Shown here: positions 47,661 to 57,048 of the stretch, piece after piece | Layout: every line of letters starts with the position of its first letter | Position numbering within the stretch: position 1 is the stretch's first letter | Assembly (NCBI GenBank): GCA_026314275.1 | Contig: CP111109.1 | Location: 2,976,001 to 3,040,000 of the forward strand | Length of the DNA: 64,000 nucleotides | Source of the DNA: JAGOEY01 sp017997515 | GTDB taxonomy: Bacteria > Pseudomonadota > Gammaproteobacteria > Burkholderiales > Burkholderiaceae_C | Direction of reading: 5' to 3' | Position numbers and translations under genes: made by a program | The notes under the pieces: generated by a model | Database searches by the model: none | What the model saw: the letters and a program-made list of their open reading frames with translations, nothing else | Told to the model about the DNA's origin: nothing

Positions 47661-49113
47661 TGTCAGAAAGTTTGTGTGTGAGGCATAGCATGTCAACAAG
47701 GAGCATGAATGCCAAGCAAGACAAAGACCACCGCTGCGGCGGGCACGGCGGCAACGCCACACTTCTCAGTCGAGTTACTTGAACAACTCATTCCCGGGCC
47801 AGTGACGCCAGCCGAGCTGGAAGGCATCTTCCAGCAATTCAAGAAGTCCGTTCTTGAGCGAGCCCTGGGTGCCGAGATGAGCCACCACCTGGGCTACGCA
47901 AGCGGCCAAGCCAAACCCGAAGGAGCGCCTGCAAACCACCGCAACGGCAAGAGCGCCAAGACGGTGCTGACCGATACCGGTGCCCTGCGCATCGACGTCC
48001 CGCGTGACCGCGAGGGCACGTTCGAGCCCCAGCTCATCGGCAAGCACGAACGCCGTTTTACCGGCTTTGACGACAAGATCATCGCCATGTACGCACGCGG
48101 CATGACCGTGCGCGAGATCCAAGGCTTTCTGGCCGAGATGTACGCGGTGGACGTCTCCCCCGATCTGATCAGCAGTGTCACCGACGCCGTGATGAGCGAG
48201 GTAACGGCCTGGCAAAGCCGCCCACTGGAGTCCATGTACCCGGTCGTCTTCTTCGACGCGCTGCGGGTCAAGATCCGTGAGGACGGCGTGGTGCGCTCCA
48301 AGGCCGTGTATCTGGCCCTGGGCGTACTTCCCGACGGCAGCCGCGACATTCTTGGCATCTGGATCGAGAACACAGAGGGTGCAAAGTTCTGGATGAAAGT
48401 GTTCAACGACCTGAAGACCCGCGGGGTTCATGACATCCTGATCGCCGTCACCGACGGACTCAAAGGCATGCCAGAAGCGCTGGGCACGGTGTTCCCGGCC
48501 ACGACGCTGCAGACCTGCATCGTGCACCTGATCAGGAACAGCCTGGACTTTGCCAGTTGGAAGGATCGCAAAGCGCTGGCGGCGGCCATCAAGCCGATCT
48601 ACACGGCAGTAAATGCCGAAGCCGCTGAGAGCGAGCTGAACGCGTTTGAGGCTGGGCCCTGGGGTCAGAAGTTCCCCACCGTCGCGGGGGCGTGGCGCAG
48701 GGCCTGGGACAGGGTCATCCCGTTCTTCGCCTTCCCGCCCGAGGTGAGGCGCGTGATCTACACGACCAACGCGATTGAGAGCGTGAATGCGAGGCTGCGC
48801 AAGATCATCAAGACGCGTGGACACTTCCCCAGTGATGACGCTGCCACCAAGCTGATCTGGCTGGCGCTGCGCAACATCACCGAGGACTGGGGACGGGCGG
48901 CCAACCACTGGAAATCAGCGATGAACCAGTTTGCAATACTGTACGAAGACCGATTCACACAGCCCACCTATGGGGGTGTGAAATGACAGGGGTGGAACCC
49001 TGGATACAGGGCTCAACCGGGGGGCCTCCGGCGGCCTGGCAGGGGCCTGAATCAAAATAGAATTTACCCAACAGCCAATTTCTGAAACCGCCTCACACAC
49101 AGAAATCCTGACA
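47661..49113 (+). mobile_element. IS256-type insertion sequence (1453 bp)
   Basis: Imperfect 24-bp inverted ends (left TGTCAGAAAGTTTGTGTGTG, right complement TGTCAGGATTTCTGTGTGTG, both continuing AGGC). The eight bases outside are CTTGAGCC and CTCCCGGG, so no target duplication remains. Its right end lies inside the 3' end of csbD. Confidence 0.85.
47709..48986 (+). CDS. IS256-family (mutator-type) transposase
   Basis: 425 residues. Landmarks: LGYASGQAKPEGAPANHRNG, IDVPRDREGTFEPQLIGKHE, the first Asp in YPVVFFDALRVKIREDG, the second in ILIAVTDGLKGMPEAL. The C-terminal VIYTTNAIESVNARLRKIIK carries the Glu. Normal size for mutator-type transposases and apparently intact. Confidence 0.95.
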   Translation: MPSKTKTTAAAGTAATPHFSVELLEQLIPGPVTPAELEGIFQQFKKSVLERALGAEMSHHLGYASGQAKPEGAPANHRNGKSAKTVLTDTGALRIDVPRDREGTFEPQLIGKHERRFTGFDDKIIAMYARGMTVREIQGFLAEMYAVDVSPDLISSVTDAVMSEVTAWQSRPLESMYPVVFFDALRVKIREDGVVRSKAVYLALGVLPDGSRDILGIWIENTEGAKFWMKVFNDLKTRGVHDILIAVTDGLKGMPEALGTVFPATTLQTCIVHLIRNSLDFASWKDRKALAAAIKPIYTAVNAEAAESELNAFEAGPWGQKFPTVAGAWRRAWDRVIPFFAFPPEVRRVIYTTNAIESVNARLRKIIKTRGHFPSDDAATKLIWLALRNITEDWGRAANHWKSAMNQFAILYEDRFTQPTYGGVK

Positions 49114-49315
49114 CTCCCGGGTTCTTTTTTTCCCAGTCTTTGACTTGAATTTCAGCCTGCTCGCTGGTGATGCCATGGCGCTCCTGGATACGTCCCAGCA
49201 GCTGTTCGCGTCGGCCTTCAAACACGTCCATGTCGTCATCGGTCAGCTTGCCCCACTGCTCTTTTATTTTTCCCTTGAACTGCTTCCAGTTGCCTTCGAT
49301 GCGGTCTTGGTTCAT
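49064..49315 (-). CDS. csbD: CsbD-family stress protein, 3' end rewritten by the IS
   Basis: 83 residues from ATG 49315 with AGGAGATTGGC before it. The first 66 are a typical CsbD protein (MNQDRIEGNWKQFKGKIKEQ, WGKLTDDDMDVFEGRREQLL). The last 17 (VSGFLCVRRFQKLAVG) are read out of the IS256-type right end, which starts at 49113. Known CsbD proteins are small, hydrophilic and stress-induced; the core here is complete, so function may persist. Confidence 0.85.
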   Translation of the reverse strand: MNQDRIEGNWKQFKGKIKEQWGKLTDDDMDVFEGRREQLLGRIQERHGITSEQAEIQVKDWEKKNPGVSGFLCVRRFQKLAVG

Positions 49316-49590
49316 GCCAATCTCCTGTCGTTTTGGATAGGTTCGCCAGCGGGGTTTCACAAGGAATCTGTGCCACCCGTGGCGTGAGATAACTGTAGCC
49401 AGAGGCATGTGGCAAAGCGGTAGGACGTGCGGGCCGCCAGGCGTAGGTTCAGGCTGACACCGTGGTGTATGTTGGCTTGGTTGAACCCGTCAACGCAGGC
49501 ATGGGCAAGCGGGGATGCCACAATGGCGGAACAGCAAAAATTACCAAGTCACTACCGCCCAAGACAAGCGGAGTCTGTGCACCGCACCAA
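49316..49590. other. Spacer between csbD and pncB
   Basis: 275 bp that must hold both divergent promoters. No strong promoter pair or repeat is recognised. Confidence 0.35.
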
Positions 49591-50787
49591 ATGATCATCA
49601 CCAGCCTTCTCGACACCGACCTGTATAAGTTCACCATGATGCAGGTGGTGTTGCACCAGTTCCCGGGGGCACAGGTCGAGTACAAATTCAAGTGCCGCAA
49701 TCCCGGAGTGAACCTGGCCCAGCACATCTCCGAAATCAGGGAGGAAATCAAGGCGCTGTGCAACCTGCGGTTCCAGGACGCGGAGCTGATGTATTTACGC
49801 TCCATGCGCTTCATCAAGAGTGATTTTGTGGACTTTCTGGGGCTGTTCAGGCTCAACGAAAAATACATCACCCTCACGGCACTGCCCAACGGTGAGATCG
49901 ACATCACCATCAGAGGGCCATGGCTGCACACCATCCTGTTTGAAATCCCGGTGCTGGCCATCGTTAACGAGGTCTATTTCCGCAACGCGCAAAAAACGCC
50001 CAACCTGGCGCTGGCCCGCGAGCGGCTGGTCACCAAGATGGCGCAGTTGCAGGTGGACGGGTTGGAAGAGCTCAAGATCGCGGACTACGGCACCCGCCGC
50101 CGCTTCAGCAAGGCCTGGCACGAAGAAGTGCTGCAAACCCTGGTGGCCCGGCTGGGCAGCTCCAGCACCGGCCAGTTCGCAGGCACCAGCAATGTTTTGT
50201 ACGCGATGAAGATGGGGCTGACCCCGCTGGGCACCATGGCACACGAGTACCTGCAGGCCTGCCAGGCGCTGGGGCCACGCCTGCGCGACAGCCAGGTGTT
50301 TGGTTTTGAGTCGTGGGCCAAGGAGTACCGGGGTGACCTGGGTATTGCGCTGTCCGATGTGTATGGCATTGACGCCTTTTTGCGCGATTTCGACATGTAT
50401 TTCTGCAAGCTGTTCGACGGTGCCCGCCACGACAGCGGCGACCCGTTTGCCTGGGGTGAACGCATCATTGCGCACTACAAAAACAACCGGGTAGACCCCC
50501 TGACCAAGACGCTCATCTTCAGCGACGGACTGACCGTGCCGCGCACCATCGAGCTGTACCAGCAGTTCCGGGGCCGTTGCCTGTTGGCTTTTGGCATCGG
50601 CACCAACCTCACCAACGACATGGACGACGCCCCCCGCCATGTGCCGCTGCAGATCGTTATCAAGATGGTGCGCTGCAACGGCCAGCCGGTGGCCAAGTTG
50701 TCCGACACCCCCTCGAAGAACATGTGTGACGACGAGAAATACCTGGCCTACCTGCGCCAGGTCTTTGAGATCACCGACGCCCACTGA
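49591..50787 (+). CDS. pncB: Nicotinate phosphoribosyltransferase
   Basis: 398 residues, the usual PncB length. It makes nicotinate mononucleotide in NAD salvage. Seen: SLLDTDLYKFTMMQVVLHQF at the N-terminus, ADYGTRRRFSKAWHEEVL, GTSNVLYAMKMGLTPLGTMAHEY-type sequence with the catalytic His region, and FGIGTNLTND. ATG 49591 (MIITSLLDTDLY) fits family starts; the open frame upstream is unlike it. Confidence 0.96.
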   Translation: MIITSLLDTDLYKFTMMQVVLHQFPGAQVEYKFKCRNPGVNLAQHISEIREEIKALCNLRFQDAELMYLRSMRFIKSDFVDFLGLFRLNEKYITLTALPNGEIDITIRGPWLHTILFEIPVLAIVNEVYFRNAQKTPNLALARERLVTKMAQLQVDGLEELKIADYGTRRRFSKAWHEEVLQTLVARLGSSSTGQFAGTSNVLYAMKMGLTPLGTMAHEYLQACQALGPRLRDSQVFGFESWAKEYRGDLGIALSDVYGIDAFLRDFDMYFCKLFDGARHDSGDPFAWGERIIAHYKNNRVDPLTKTLIFSDGLTVPRTIELYQQFRGRCLLAFGIGTNLTNDMDDAPRHVPLQIVIKMVRCNGQPVAKLSDTPSKNMCDDEKYLAYLRQVFEITDAH

Positions 50788-50845
50788 GATGCACCGGGCT
50801 GGCCTGCCGGCCAGGCATCCATTGCTGAAATTGAAAAGGAGAAAC

Positions 50846-52255
50846 ATGAAGATTGCAACCCGTTTGCCTGCGTTGGCAGCCTTGCTGCTGGCACCCGGCC
50901 TGTCGATGGCGGCCGACCTGGACGGCAGCACTTTGTCCGTGGCCTGGGCCATACCGTTTGCGGGCATCCTGCTGTCGATTGCGTTGATGCCCCTGCTGAT
51001 GCCGATCTTCTGGCACCACCATTTCGGCAAAGTGGCAGCGGCCTGGGGGTTGCTGTTCCTGGTGCCTTTTGCGCTGACCTTTGGCCCCGCAGCCGCAGGC
51101 GCGGGGTTTACCCACGCACTGATGGCCGAATACATCCCCTTCATCGTGCTGTTGACGGCCTTGTTCACCGTGGCCGGGGGTATTCACATACGGGGCAACC
51201 TGCACGGCAGCCCGGGGCTCAATACCGCCATCCTGGCCATAGGGGCTGTGCTGGCCAGCATGATGGGCACCACAGGGGCGTCGATGCTGCTGCTGCGCCC
51301 CCTGATCCGCGCCAACGACAACCGTGAGCACCGCACCCATGTGTTTGTGTTCTTCATTTTTATTGTGTCCAACGTCGGTGGCTCGCTGACACCGCTGGGC
51401 GACCCGCCGCTGTTCCTTGGCTTCCTCAAAGGCGTCAGCTTTTTCTGGACCATGCAACACATCTGGCCCGAAACCTTGTTCATGGTCGGCAGCCTGCTGG
51501 CGCTGTTTTACGCCATGGACACCTGGGCCTACCGCAAGGAAGGCGTGATGCGGGTAGACCCCACCCCCGATACCCGACGCCTCGGCTTTGATGGTGCTGT
51601 CAATTTCTGGCTGTTGGGCGCAGTGATTGCGCTGGTGCTGATGAGCGGGCTCTGGAAGTCCAGCGTCGAGTTCAACGTGTGGGGCACCCCAGTCGGCCTG
51701 CCCGGCCTGCTGCGCGACATCGGCCTGGTGGTGATCACCCTGGTTTCGCTGCGCATCACACCGGCGAGCGTGCACCAGGACAACCAGTTCTCCTGGGGTC
51801 CCATGCAGGAAGTTGCCAAGCTGTTCGCCGGCATTTTCCTGACCATCATTCCCGTCATTGCCATGCTGCGCGCGGGCAAAGAAGGGCCATTTGGTGCGGT
51901 GGTGTCGCTGGTGACCAACCCCGATGGCTCTCCCAACCCGGCCATGTATTTCTGGGCCACCGGTGTGCTCAGTTCGTTCCTCGACAACGCGCCCACCTAC
52001 CTGGTGTTCTTCAACACCGCTGGCGGCGACCCACAGGCACTGATGACCACCTACGCCACCACCCTGGCCGCCATCTCGGCCGGTGCTGTGTTCATGGGCG
52101 CCAACAGCTACATCGGTAATGCGCCCAACCTGATGGTCAAGGCCATCGCCGAAGACCGTGGCGTGAAGATGCCCAGCTTCTTTGGCTACATGGCGTGGTC
52201 CGGCGCCATTCTGGTTCCGTTGTTCATCATCATGACTTTCATCTTCTTCATCTAA
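50846..52255 (+). CDS. NhaD/ArsB-CitM-superfamily sodium:proton antiporter-like membrane protein
   Basis: 469 residues with AAGGAG before ATG 50846. Starts with a cleavable-looking segment (RLPALAALLLAPGLSMAADL) and has about a dozen membrane helices. The motifs GTTGASMLLLRPLIRAND and SNVGGSLTPLGDPPLFLGFL, and the second half SSFLDNAPTYLVFF, are those of the NhaD branch of ion transporters. It probably exchanges Na+ for H+, though a carboxylate substrate cannot be excluded. Four bases before the next gene. Confidence 0.88.
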   Translation: MKIATRLPALAALLLAPGLSMAADLDGSTLSVAWAIPFAGILLSIALMPLLMPIFWHHHFGKVAAAWGLLFLVPFALTFGPAAAGAGFTHALMAEYIPFIVLLTALFTVAGGIHIRGNLHGSPGLNTAILAIGAVLASMMGTTGASMLLLRPLIRANDNREHRTHVFVFFIFIVSNVGGSLTPLGDPPLFLGFLKGVSFFWTMQHIWPETLFMVGSLLALFYAMDTWAYRKEGVMRVDPTPDTRRLGFDGAVNFWLLGAVIALVLMSGLWKSSVEFNVWGTPVGLPGLLRDIGLVVITLVSLRITPASVHQDNQFSWGPMQEVAKLFAGIFLTIIPVIAMLRAGKEGPFGAVVSLVTNPDGSPNPAMYFWATGVLSSFLDNAPTYLVFFNTAGGDPQALMTTYATTLAAISAGAVFMGANSYIGNAPNLMVKAIAEDRGVKMPSFFGYMAWSGAILVPLFIIMTFIFFI

Positions 52256-52259
52256 GACC

Positions 52260-53246
52260 ATGACCCGCCCCCAAATCCTCGTTGCCCGCGCTGTGTTTCC
52301 TGAAACGGTTACACGCCTCGAAACCCATTTCGACGTCGAGTCCAACCAGGCCGATGAAAGCTGGACGCGTGCCCAGTTCATCGACAAATTGCGCGGCAAA
52401 CAAGGGGTCTTCACCACCGGCAGCGAACGCATCGACGCCGAGCTGCTGGCCGCCTGCCCTGGCCTGAAAATCTGCGCCAACATGGCCGTGGGCTACAACA
52501 ACTTCGACGTGGATGCCATGACGGCCCACGGCGTGTTGGCCACCAACGCGCCCGGTGTGTTGACCGAGACCACCGCCGACTTCGGTTTTGCGCTGCTGAT
52601 GGCTACTGCCCGCCGTATCACCGAGAGTGAACACTTCCTGCGTGCAGGCCAGTGGAAGAAGTGGAGCTACGACATGTTCTCGGGCTCCGACATCCATGGC
52701 TCCACACTCGGCATCATTGGTATGGGCCGCATCGGGCAAGGCATTGCCCGGCGTGGCGCCCACGGCTTTGGCATGAAAGTGGTCTACCACAACCGCTCAC
52801 GGCTCGACGCTGCCACAGAGGCCGAATGTGGTGCCAGCTACGTCGGCAAGGAAGAACTGCTGCGCACCGCCGACCACGTGGTGCTGGTGGTGCCGTACAG
52901 CGCCGAGTCCCACCACACCATCGGCGCGGCCGAGCTGGCCCTGATGAAACCCACCGCCACCCTCATCAACATCGCGCGCGGCGGCATCGTGGACGACGCA
53001 GCCCTGGCCGCCGCCCTGCGCAGCAAGCAGATTGCCGCTGCAGGCCTGGATGTGTTCGAGGGGGAGCCCAGCGTCCACCCCGACCTGCTGACCGTGCCCA
53101 ACGTGGTGCTGACCCCCCACATCGCCAGCGCCACCGTGCCCACCCGCCGGGCCATGGCCGAGCTGGCGGCGGACAATCTGATCGGTTACCTGGTGAATGG
53201 CAAGGCATTAACGCCGTTGAATTCAACCGCTGCCGACACACCATAA
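52260..53246 (+). CDS. D-2-hydroxyacid dehydrogenase, glyoxylate/hydroxypyruvate reductase-like
   Basis: 328 residues. NAD(P)-binding GIIGMGRIGQGIARRG, catalytic Arg in NIARGGIVDDAAL, Glu in FEGEPSVHPDLL and His in VLTPHIASAT, the full 2-hydroxyacid dehydrogenase set. The MAVGYNNFDVDAMTAHGVLA stretch is of the GhrB/GyaR type. Start four bases after the antiporter gene, so they are probably co-transcribed. Confidence 0.92.
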   Translation: MTRPQILVARAVFPETVTRLETHFDVESNQADESWTRAQFIDKLRGKQGVFTTGSERIDAELLAACPGLKICANMAVGYNNFDVDAMTAHGVLATNAPGVLTETTADFGFALLMATARRITESEHFLRAGQWKKWSYDMFSGSDIHGSTLGIIGMGRIGQGIARRGAHGFGMKVVYHNRSRLDAATEAECGASYVGKEELLRTADHVVLVVPYSAESHHTIGAAELALMKPTATLINIARGGIVDDAALAAALRSKQIAAAGLDVFEGEPSVHPDLLTVPNVVLTPHIASATVPTRRAMAELAADNLIGYLVNGKALTPLNSTAADTP

Positions 53247-53250
53247 AACC

Positions 53251-53454
53251 GTGGGCGATTCGTTAACACAAGGCATCGAACCCGGTTGGGCGCAAGCCCA
53301 TGCCGCCGATATCGCTGCCTACAACCAATGGGCCTCCATGCGTGAGCCCTATGCGCAACACGTGCGTCGCTGGCGTGCTGCGCAACTGGATGACAAAGCG
53401 GGCTCTAACACTGTCAATCCTGCGTCTGCACCTGCGGCGGGCTCAGAGGCCTGA
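53251..53454 (+). CDS. Small hypothetical protein, faintly CcdA-like
   Basis: 67 residues from GTG 53251, four bases after the dehydrogenase stop; its stop overlaps the next ATG (TGATG). The centre AAYNQWASMREPYAQHVRRW recalls the C-terminal, toxin-binding half of CcdA antitoxins, but there is no N-terminal DNA-binding half, so this is only a resemblance. Coupling to the next gene suggests they work together. Confidence 0.5.
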   Translation: MGDSLTQGIEPGWAQAHAADIAAYNQWASMREPYAQHVRRWRAAQLDDKAGSNTVNPASAPAAGSEA

Positions 53455-54044
53455 TGCGGCAATCCAACGCCGACGGCTACCCGGACGACTGGGAGTCCTG
53501 CGGCCTGTGGGACCGCCCGCTGTCGGTGCACTTGGGGTACGCGCAATACGGCTGGGTGGCCCTGTCGCTGCTGGGTGGGGGTGTGTGGACCAAGGCCATA
53601 GTGAGCCTGTCAAATGTGTATGACCCGTTTGACAACCTGTTGGCCTGGCTTTACAGCGTGGCCGATGGTGCCTTGCCCGCAGTGCTGGTCATCAATGAAG
53701 AGGGTTCTCGTCAGCGCCTGGAAGTGCGCCGCTACACCGGGCGTTATGCGCCCGACTCGGACGTTGAATTCCGGGTGACCGAGCTGGACTGGGATGGCCT
53801 GGAGCTGCCCGGCGAGCCCTACCGGATGTTGCTGCGCACCACCCGTGTGCAGCTGCTGGACGAATTCACCCGCCGCTTGTCGGCATGGCTGCAGCTCGAC
53901 TATGTGGCCGATGACTGGTACCCCATGGATCCGAACCAGTTTGAAACCTCGACCGAATTTGCGGAGGCACTCAAGCAGGTGGACTTGCGCCAACGGCTTG
54001 ACATGGCGGCCCTGTTGCAGCGTATGCAGGCCCGTTGGGTCTAG
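53454..54044 (+). CDS. Hypothetical protein
   Basis: 196 residues, soluble, no signal peptide, unusually rich in Trp, Tyr and acidic residues (DDWESCGLWDRPLSVHLGYA, VADDWYPMDPNQFETSTEF). No domain recognised. Mixed beta-helix pattern with a helical end (ALKQVDLRQRLDMAALLQRM). Overlaps the 67-residue gene upstream and is followed by a terminator at 54167, so it closes this transcript. Confidence 0.7.
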   Translation: MRQSNADGYPDDWESCGLWDRPLSVHLGYAQYGWVALSLLGGGVWTKAIVSLSNVYDPFDNLLAWLYSVADGALPAVLVINEEGSRQRLEVRRYTGRYAPDSDVEFRVTELDWDGLELPGEPYRMLLRTTRVQLLDEFTRRLSAWLQLDYVADDWYPMDPNQFETSTEFAEALKQVDLRQRLDMAALLQRMQARWV

Positions 54045-54166
54045 CTGGAGTGGGTGGGCAGGCTATCTGATTGGTTTTTAAGCCAAATAAGGCTCTAGCG
54101 CTTATCTGTAGGGCGCAAGTAGCTATTAAATAAATAGCGTTTTGTGGTGTGAGTTTTTAAAGCCCG

Positions 54167-54190
54167 GAGCGCACGGTATGTGCGCTCTTT
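54167..54190. terminator. Terminator before rmuC
   Basis: GAGCGCAC-GGTAT-GTGCGCTC followed by TTTT. Confidence 0.85.
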
Positions 54191-54218
54191 TGATTCTGAA
54201 ATATGAAAGTTGATTTGT

Positions 54219-55871
54219 ATGAGCGTTGAGATGTGGGTGATGCTGGCCTTGCTGCTTGCCATCCTGGTTGTGCTGGTGTTTTTGCTGCTCTGGCACCGGC
54301 CCCGTGTGGAGTTGCCCGCCGAGTGGCAGGACAAATTGCGCGCGCTGGAGTCGCTGTCGCAGGCAACACAGCTTGCGGTGGCCAAAAACGACGGGGCCAT
54401 GCACGGCCTGGCGCAGCAGATGCAGGGTTTTACCCAGAACATGCAGTCCACACTCGAGGCCTCGCGCCAGGCGGTGGCCGGGCGGCTGGAGGAGAGCAGC
54501 AAGGCGCTGCTGGCCCACTTGGCGCAGGGCCAGGCGGACGCAGGCACGGCGCGCAAAGAGCTGTCGGAGACGCTGGTGGGCTTTCGCACCGAGCTCACCA
54601 CCACCGTGGGCACGCTGGCCGCAGAAAGTGTCAAGTCGCGCCAGGCCATGGCCGAGAGTGCGGTCTTGTTCGAGACCCGTATCCAGGAGCGTTTTGAAGC
54701 GTTGGCCTTGGCCACGCGCAGCACGCTCGATTCACTCAAGGCCGACATCCAGAGCCAGCTGGGCACCATGTCCACCGCGCTCAAGGACCAGCTGGACGGC
54801 AACGGCAACCAGATTCGCAACCAGTTTTCGGCCCTGCAGGAAGGTGTGTCGCTGCAACTCTCCGGCATGGTGCAAGGCAGCCAGCAGAATGCCGAGCAAT
54901 TACGCGCCGCGCTCAACGAGCGGCTGGCCGCCATCCAGGCCGACAACGCCACCAAGCTCGAAGAAATGCGCCGCACGGTGGACGAGAAACTCCACGCCAC
55001 GCTGGAGCAGCGCCTCGGTGAGTCGTTCAAGCTGGTCAGCGACCGGCTGGAGCAGGTGCACAAAGGTCTGGGCGAAATGCAGACCCTGGCCAGCAGCGTG
55101 GGCGACCTGAAACGGGTGATGACCAACGTCAAGTCACGCGGCACCTGGGGCGAAATGCAGCTGGGCGCCATCATCGAAAACGTGCTCACACCGGCGCAGT
55201 TTGGCAAAAATATCAAGACCATCCCCGGCAGCGACGAGCTGGTCGAGTTCGCCATCCGCCTGCCCGGCAAGAGTGACGAACAACCGGTGTGGCTGCCAAT
55301 CGATTCCAAATACCCGGTTGAGCAGTACCAGCGCCTGATGGACGCCCAGGACGTGGCCGACAAAGCCGCCATCCTGTCGGCGGGTAATGCGTTCGAGACC
55401 TCGATCAAGCTGGAGGCGCGCAAGATCTTCAGCAAATACGTGTCGCCGCCGCACACCACCGACTTTGCCATCCTCTACCTGCCCACCGAGAGCCTGTTTG
55501 CCGAGGTGATCCGGCGGCCGGGCCTGGTGGAGGTGATCCAGAACGACTGCCGCGTGATGGTCACCGGGCCGTCCAATCTGGCGGCCATGCTCAACAGCCT
55601 GCAGATGGGTTTCAAGACCCTGGCCATCGAGAAACGCTCGTCCGAGGTGTGGCACACGCTGGGGGAGGTCAAGTCCGAATTCGCCAAATTTGGCGATGTG
55701 GTCGAGGCCACCAAAAAGTCCATCGACGCTGCCGCCAAGAAGTTTGATGAGGTGGGCGTGCGCACCCGCGCTATCCAGCGCAAGCTGCGCGACGTGCAGG
55801 ATCTGCCCATGCCGGGGATTGCCGCCGACCCGGTTACTGCCGCGTTGCCCGGCTTGCTGGACGACGAGTGA
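54219..55871 (+). CDS. rmuC: DNA recombination protein RmuC
   Basis: 550 residues. One N-terminal membrane helix (MLALLLAILVVLVFLLLW), a long coiled-coil middle (residues about 40-280) and the RmuC nuclease-like domain (TWGEMQLGAIIENVLTPAQF, WLPIDSKYPVEQYQRL with the PD-(D/E)xK-like acid-Lys set). In E. coli loss of RmuC raises inversions between short repeats. Start ATG 54219 preferred over an upstream TTG. One base separates its stop from the MFS start. Confidence 0.94.
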   Translation: MSVEMWVMLALLLAILVVLVFLLLWHRPRVELPAEWQDKLRALESLSQATQLAVAKNDGAMHGLAQQMQGFTQNMQSTLEASRQAVAGRLEESSKALLAHLAQGQADAGTARKELSETLVGFRTELTTTVGTLAAESVKSRQAMAESAVLFETRIQERFEALALATRSTLDSLKADIQSQLGTMSTALKDQLDGNGNQIRNQFSALQEGVSLQLSGMVQGSQQNAEQLRAALNERLAAIQADNATKLEEMRRTVDEKLHATLEQRLGESFKLVSDRLEQVHKGLGEMQTLASSVGDLKRVMTNVKSRGTWGEMQLGAIIENVLTPAQFGKNIKTIPGSDELVEFAIRLPGKSDEQPVWLPIDSKYPVEQYQRLMDAQDVADKAAILSAGNAFETSIKLEARKIFSKYVSPPHTTDFAILYLPTESLFAEVIRRPGLVEVIQNDCRVMVTGPSNLAAMLNSLQMGFKTLAIEKRSSEVWHTLGEVKSEFAKFGDVVEATKKSIDAAAKKFDEVGVRTRAIQRKLRDVQDLPMPGIAADPVTAALPGLLDDE

Positions 55872-55872
55872 G

Positions 55873-57048
55873 GTGAACCCCGAACTCGCGCGGCTGATTG
55901 CCGCCCAGATCTTCCTGCACGCCTGTATGACGGCCATGCGAATGGCCGCCCCGCTGTGGGCGCTGCGCCAAGGTTATAGCGCGCTGGCGGTGGGTATGCT
56001 GCTGGCCCTGTTTGCGCTGACCCAGGTGTTTCTCGCGCTCCCTGCAGGCCGGTATGCCGACCGGCATGGCCTGCGCCGCCCCATGGCGGGTGCTGTGCTG
56101 GCTGCCGTGGCGGGTGGGCTGGTGGCCACGGCCTGGCCGTCGTTTGCCACCTTGTGTGTGGCGGCGCTGCTGACTGGCGGTGCCTCGGGTGTGGCGGTCA
56201 TCGCACTGCAGCGGCATGTGGGCCGTGCCAGCCGCTCCAACACCGAACTGCGCCAGGTGTTCAGCTGGCTGGCCATCGGCCCGGCCGTGTCCAACTTCCT
56301 TGGGCCGTTTACGGCAGGCCTGCTGATCGACCACGCGGGCTTCCGCGCCGCCTTTTTCTTCATGGCCGCGCTGCCGGTTCTCACCTGGTTTCTGGTGCGT
56401 CGCACGCAGGAACTGCCCGCCGACCCGGTGAACCAGGACGAAGCCCCGCGCCGTGCCTGGGATCTGCTGGGCCATGCACCGTTTCGCCGTTTGCTGCTGG
56501 TCAACTGGTTTCTGTCGGCGTGTTGGGATGTCCACACCTTTGTGTTGCCCATCCTGGGGCATGAGCGGGGCTTGAGCGCATCGGTGATTGGCACGCTGCT
56601 CGGTGCGTTTGCCATCGCCGCCACCGCGGTGCGGATGCTGATGCCGCTGCTGGCCGCCCGCCTGCGCGAGACGGTGGTGCTCACCTGCGCCATGCTGGCC
56701 ACCGCCGTGTTGTTTGGTGTTTACCCCCTCATGCCCACTGCCTGGGCCATGGGCCTGTGTTCGGTGCTGTTGGGCTTCTCGCTGGGCTCGGTGCAGCCCA
56801 TGATCATGAGCATGCTGCACCAGATCACGCCGCATGCCCGCCAGGGGGAGGCGCTGGGCCTGCGCCTGATGTCGGTGAATGCGTCCAGCGTGGTGGTGCC
56901 CTTGCTGTTTGGTGCAGCGGGGGCGGTGGTCGGGGTGGGCGGTGTGTTCTGGCTGGCCGGCACTGTGGTGGGGCTCGGTTCGCGGGTGGCGTGGACGCTC
57001 CGGGTGGAACCCGCAGCGCCGCATCAGGCTGCGGACGAGAGCCGGTAG
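55873..57048 (+). CDS. MFS transporter
   Basis: 391 residues from GTG 55873, twelve membrane helices. The loop 2-3 motif GRYADRHGLRRPM and its second-half counterpart place it in the drug-efflux side of the major facilitator superfamily. Substrate unknown. Its 3' end overlaps the convergent LOG-family gene by 25 bases. Confidence 0.88.
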   Translation: MNPELARLIAAQIFLHACMTAMRMAAPLWALRQGYSALAVGMLLALFALTQVFLALPAGRYADRHGLRRPMAGAVLAAVAGGLVATAWPSFATLCVAALLTGGASGVAVIALQRHVGRASRSNTELRQVFSWLAIGPAVSNFLGPFTAGLLIDHAGFRAAFFFMAALPVLTWFLVRRTQELPADPVNQDEAPRRAWDLLGHAPFRRLLLVNWFLSACWDVHTFVLPILGHERGLSASVIGTLLGAFAIAATAVRMLMPLLAARLRETVVLTCAMLATAVLFGVYPLMPTAWAMGLCSVLLGFSLGSVQPMIMSMLHQITPHARQGEALGLRLMSVNASSVVVPLLFGAAGAVVGVGGVFWLAGTVVGLGSRVAWTLRVEPAAPHQAADESR

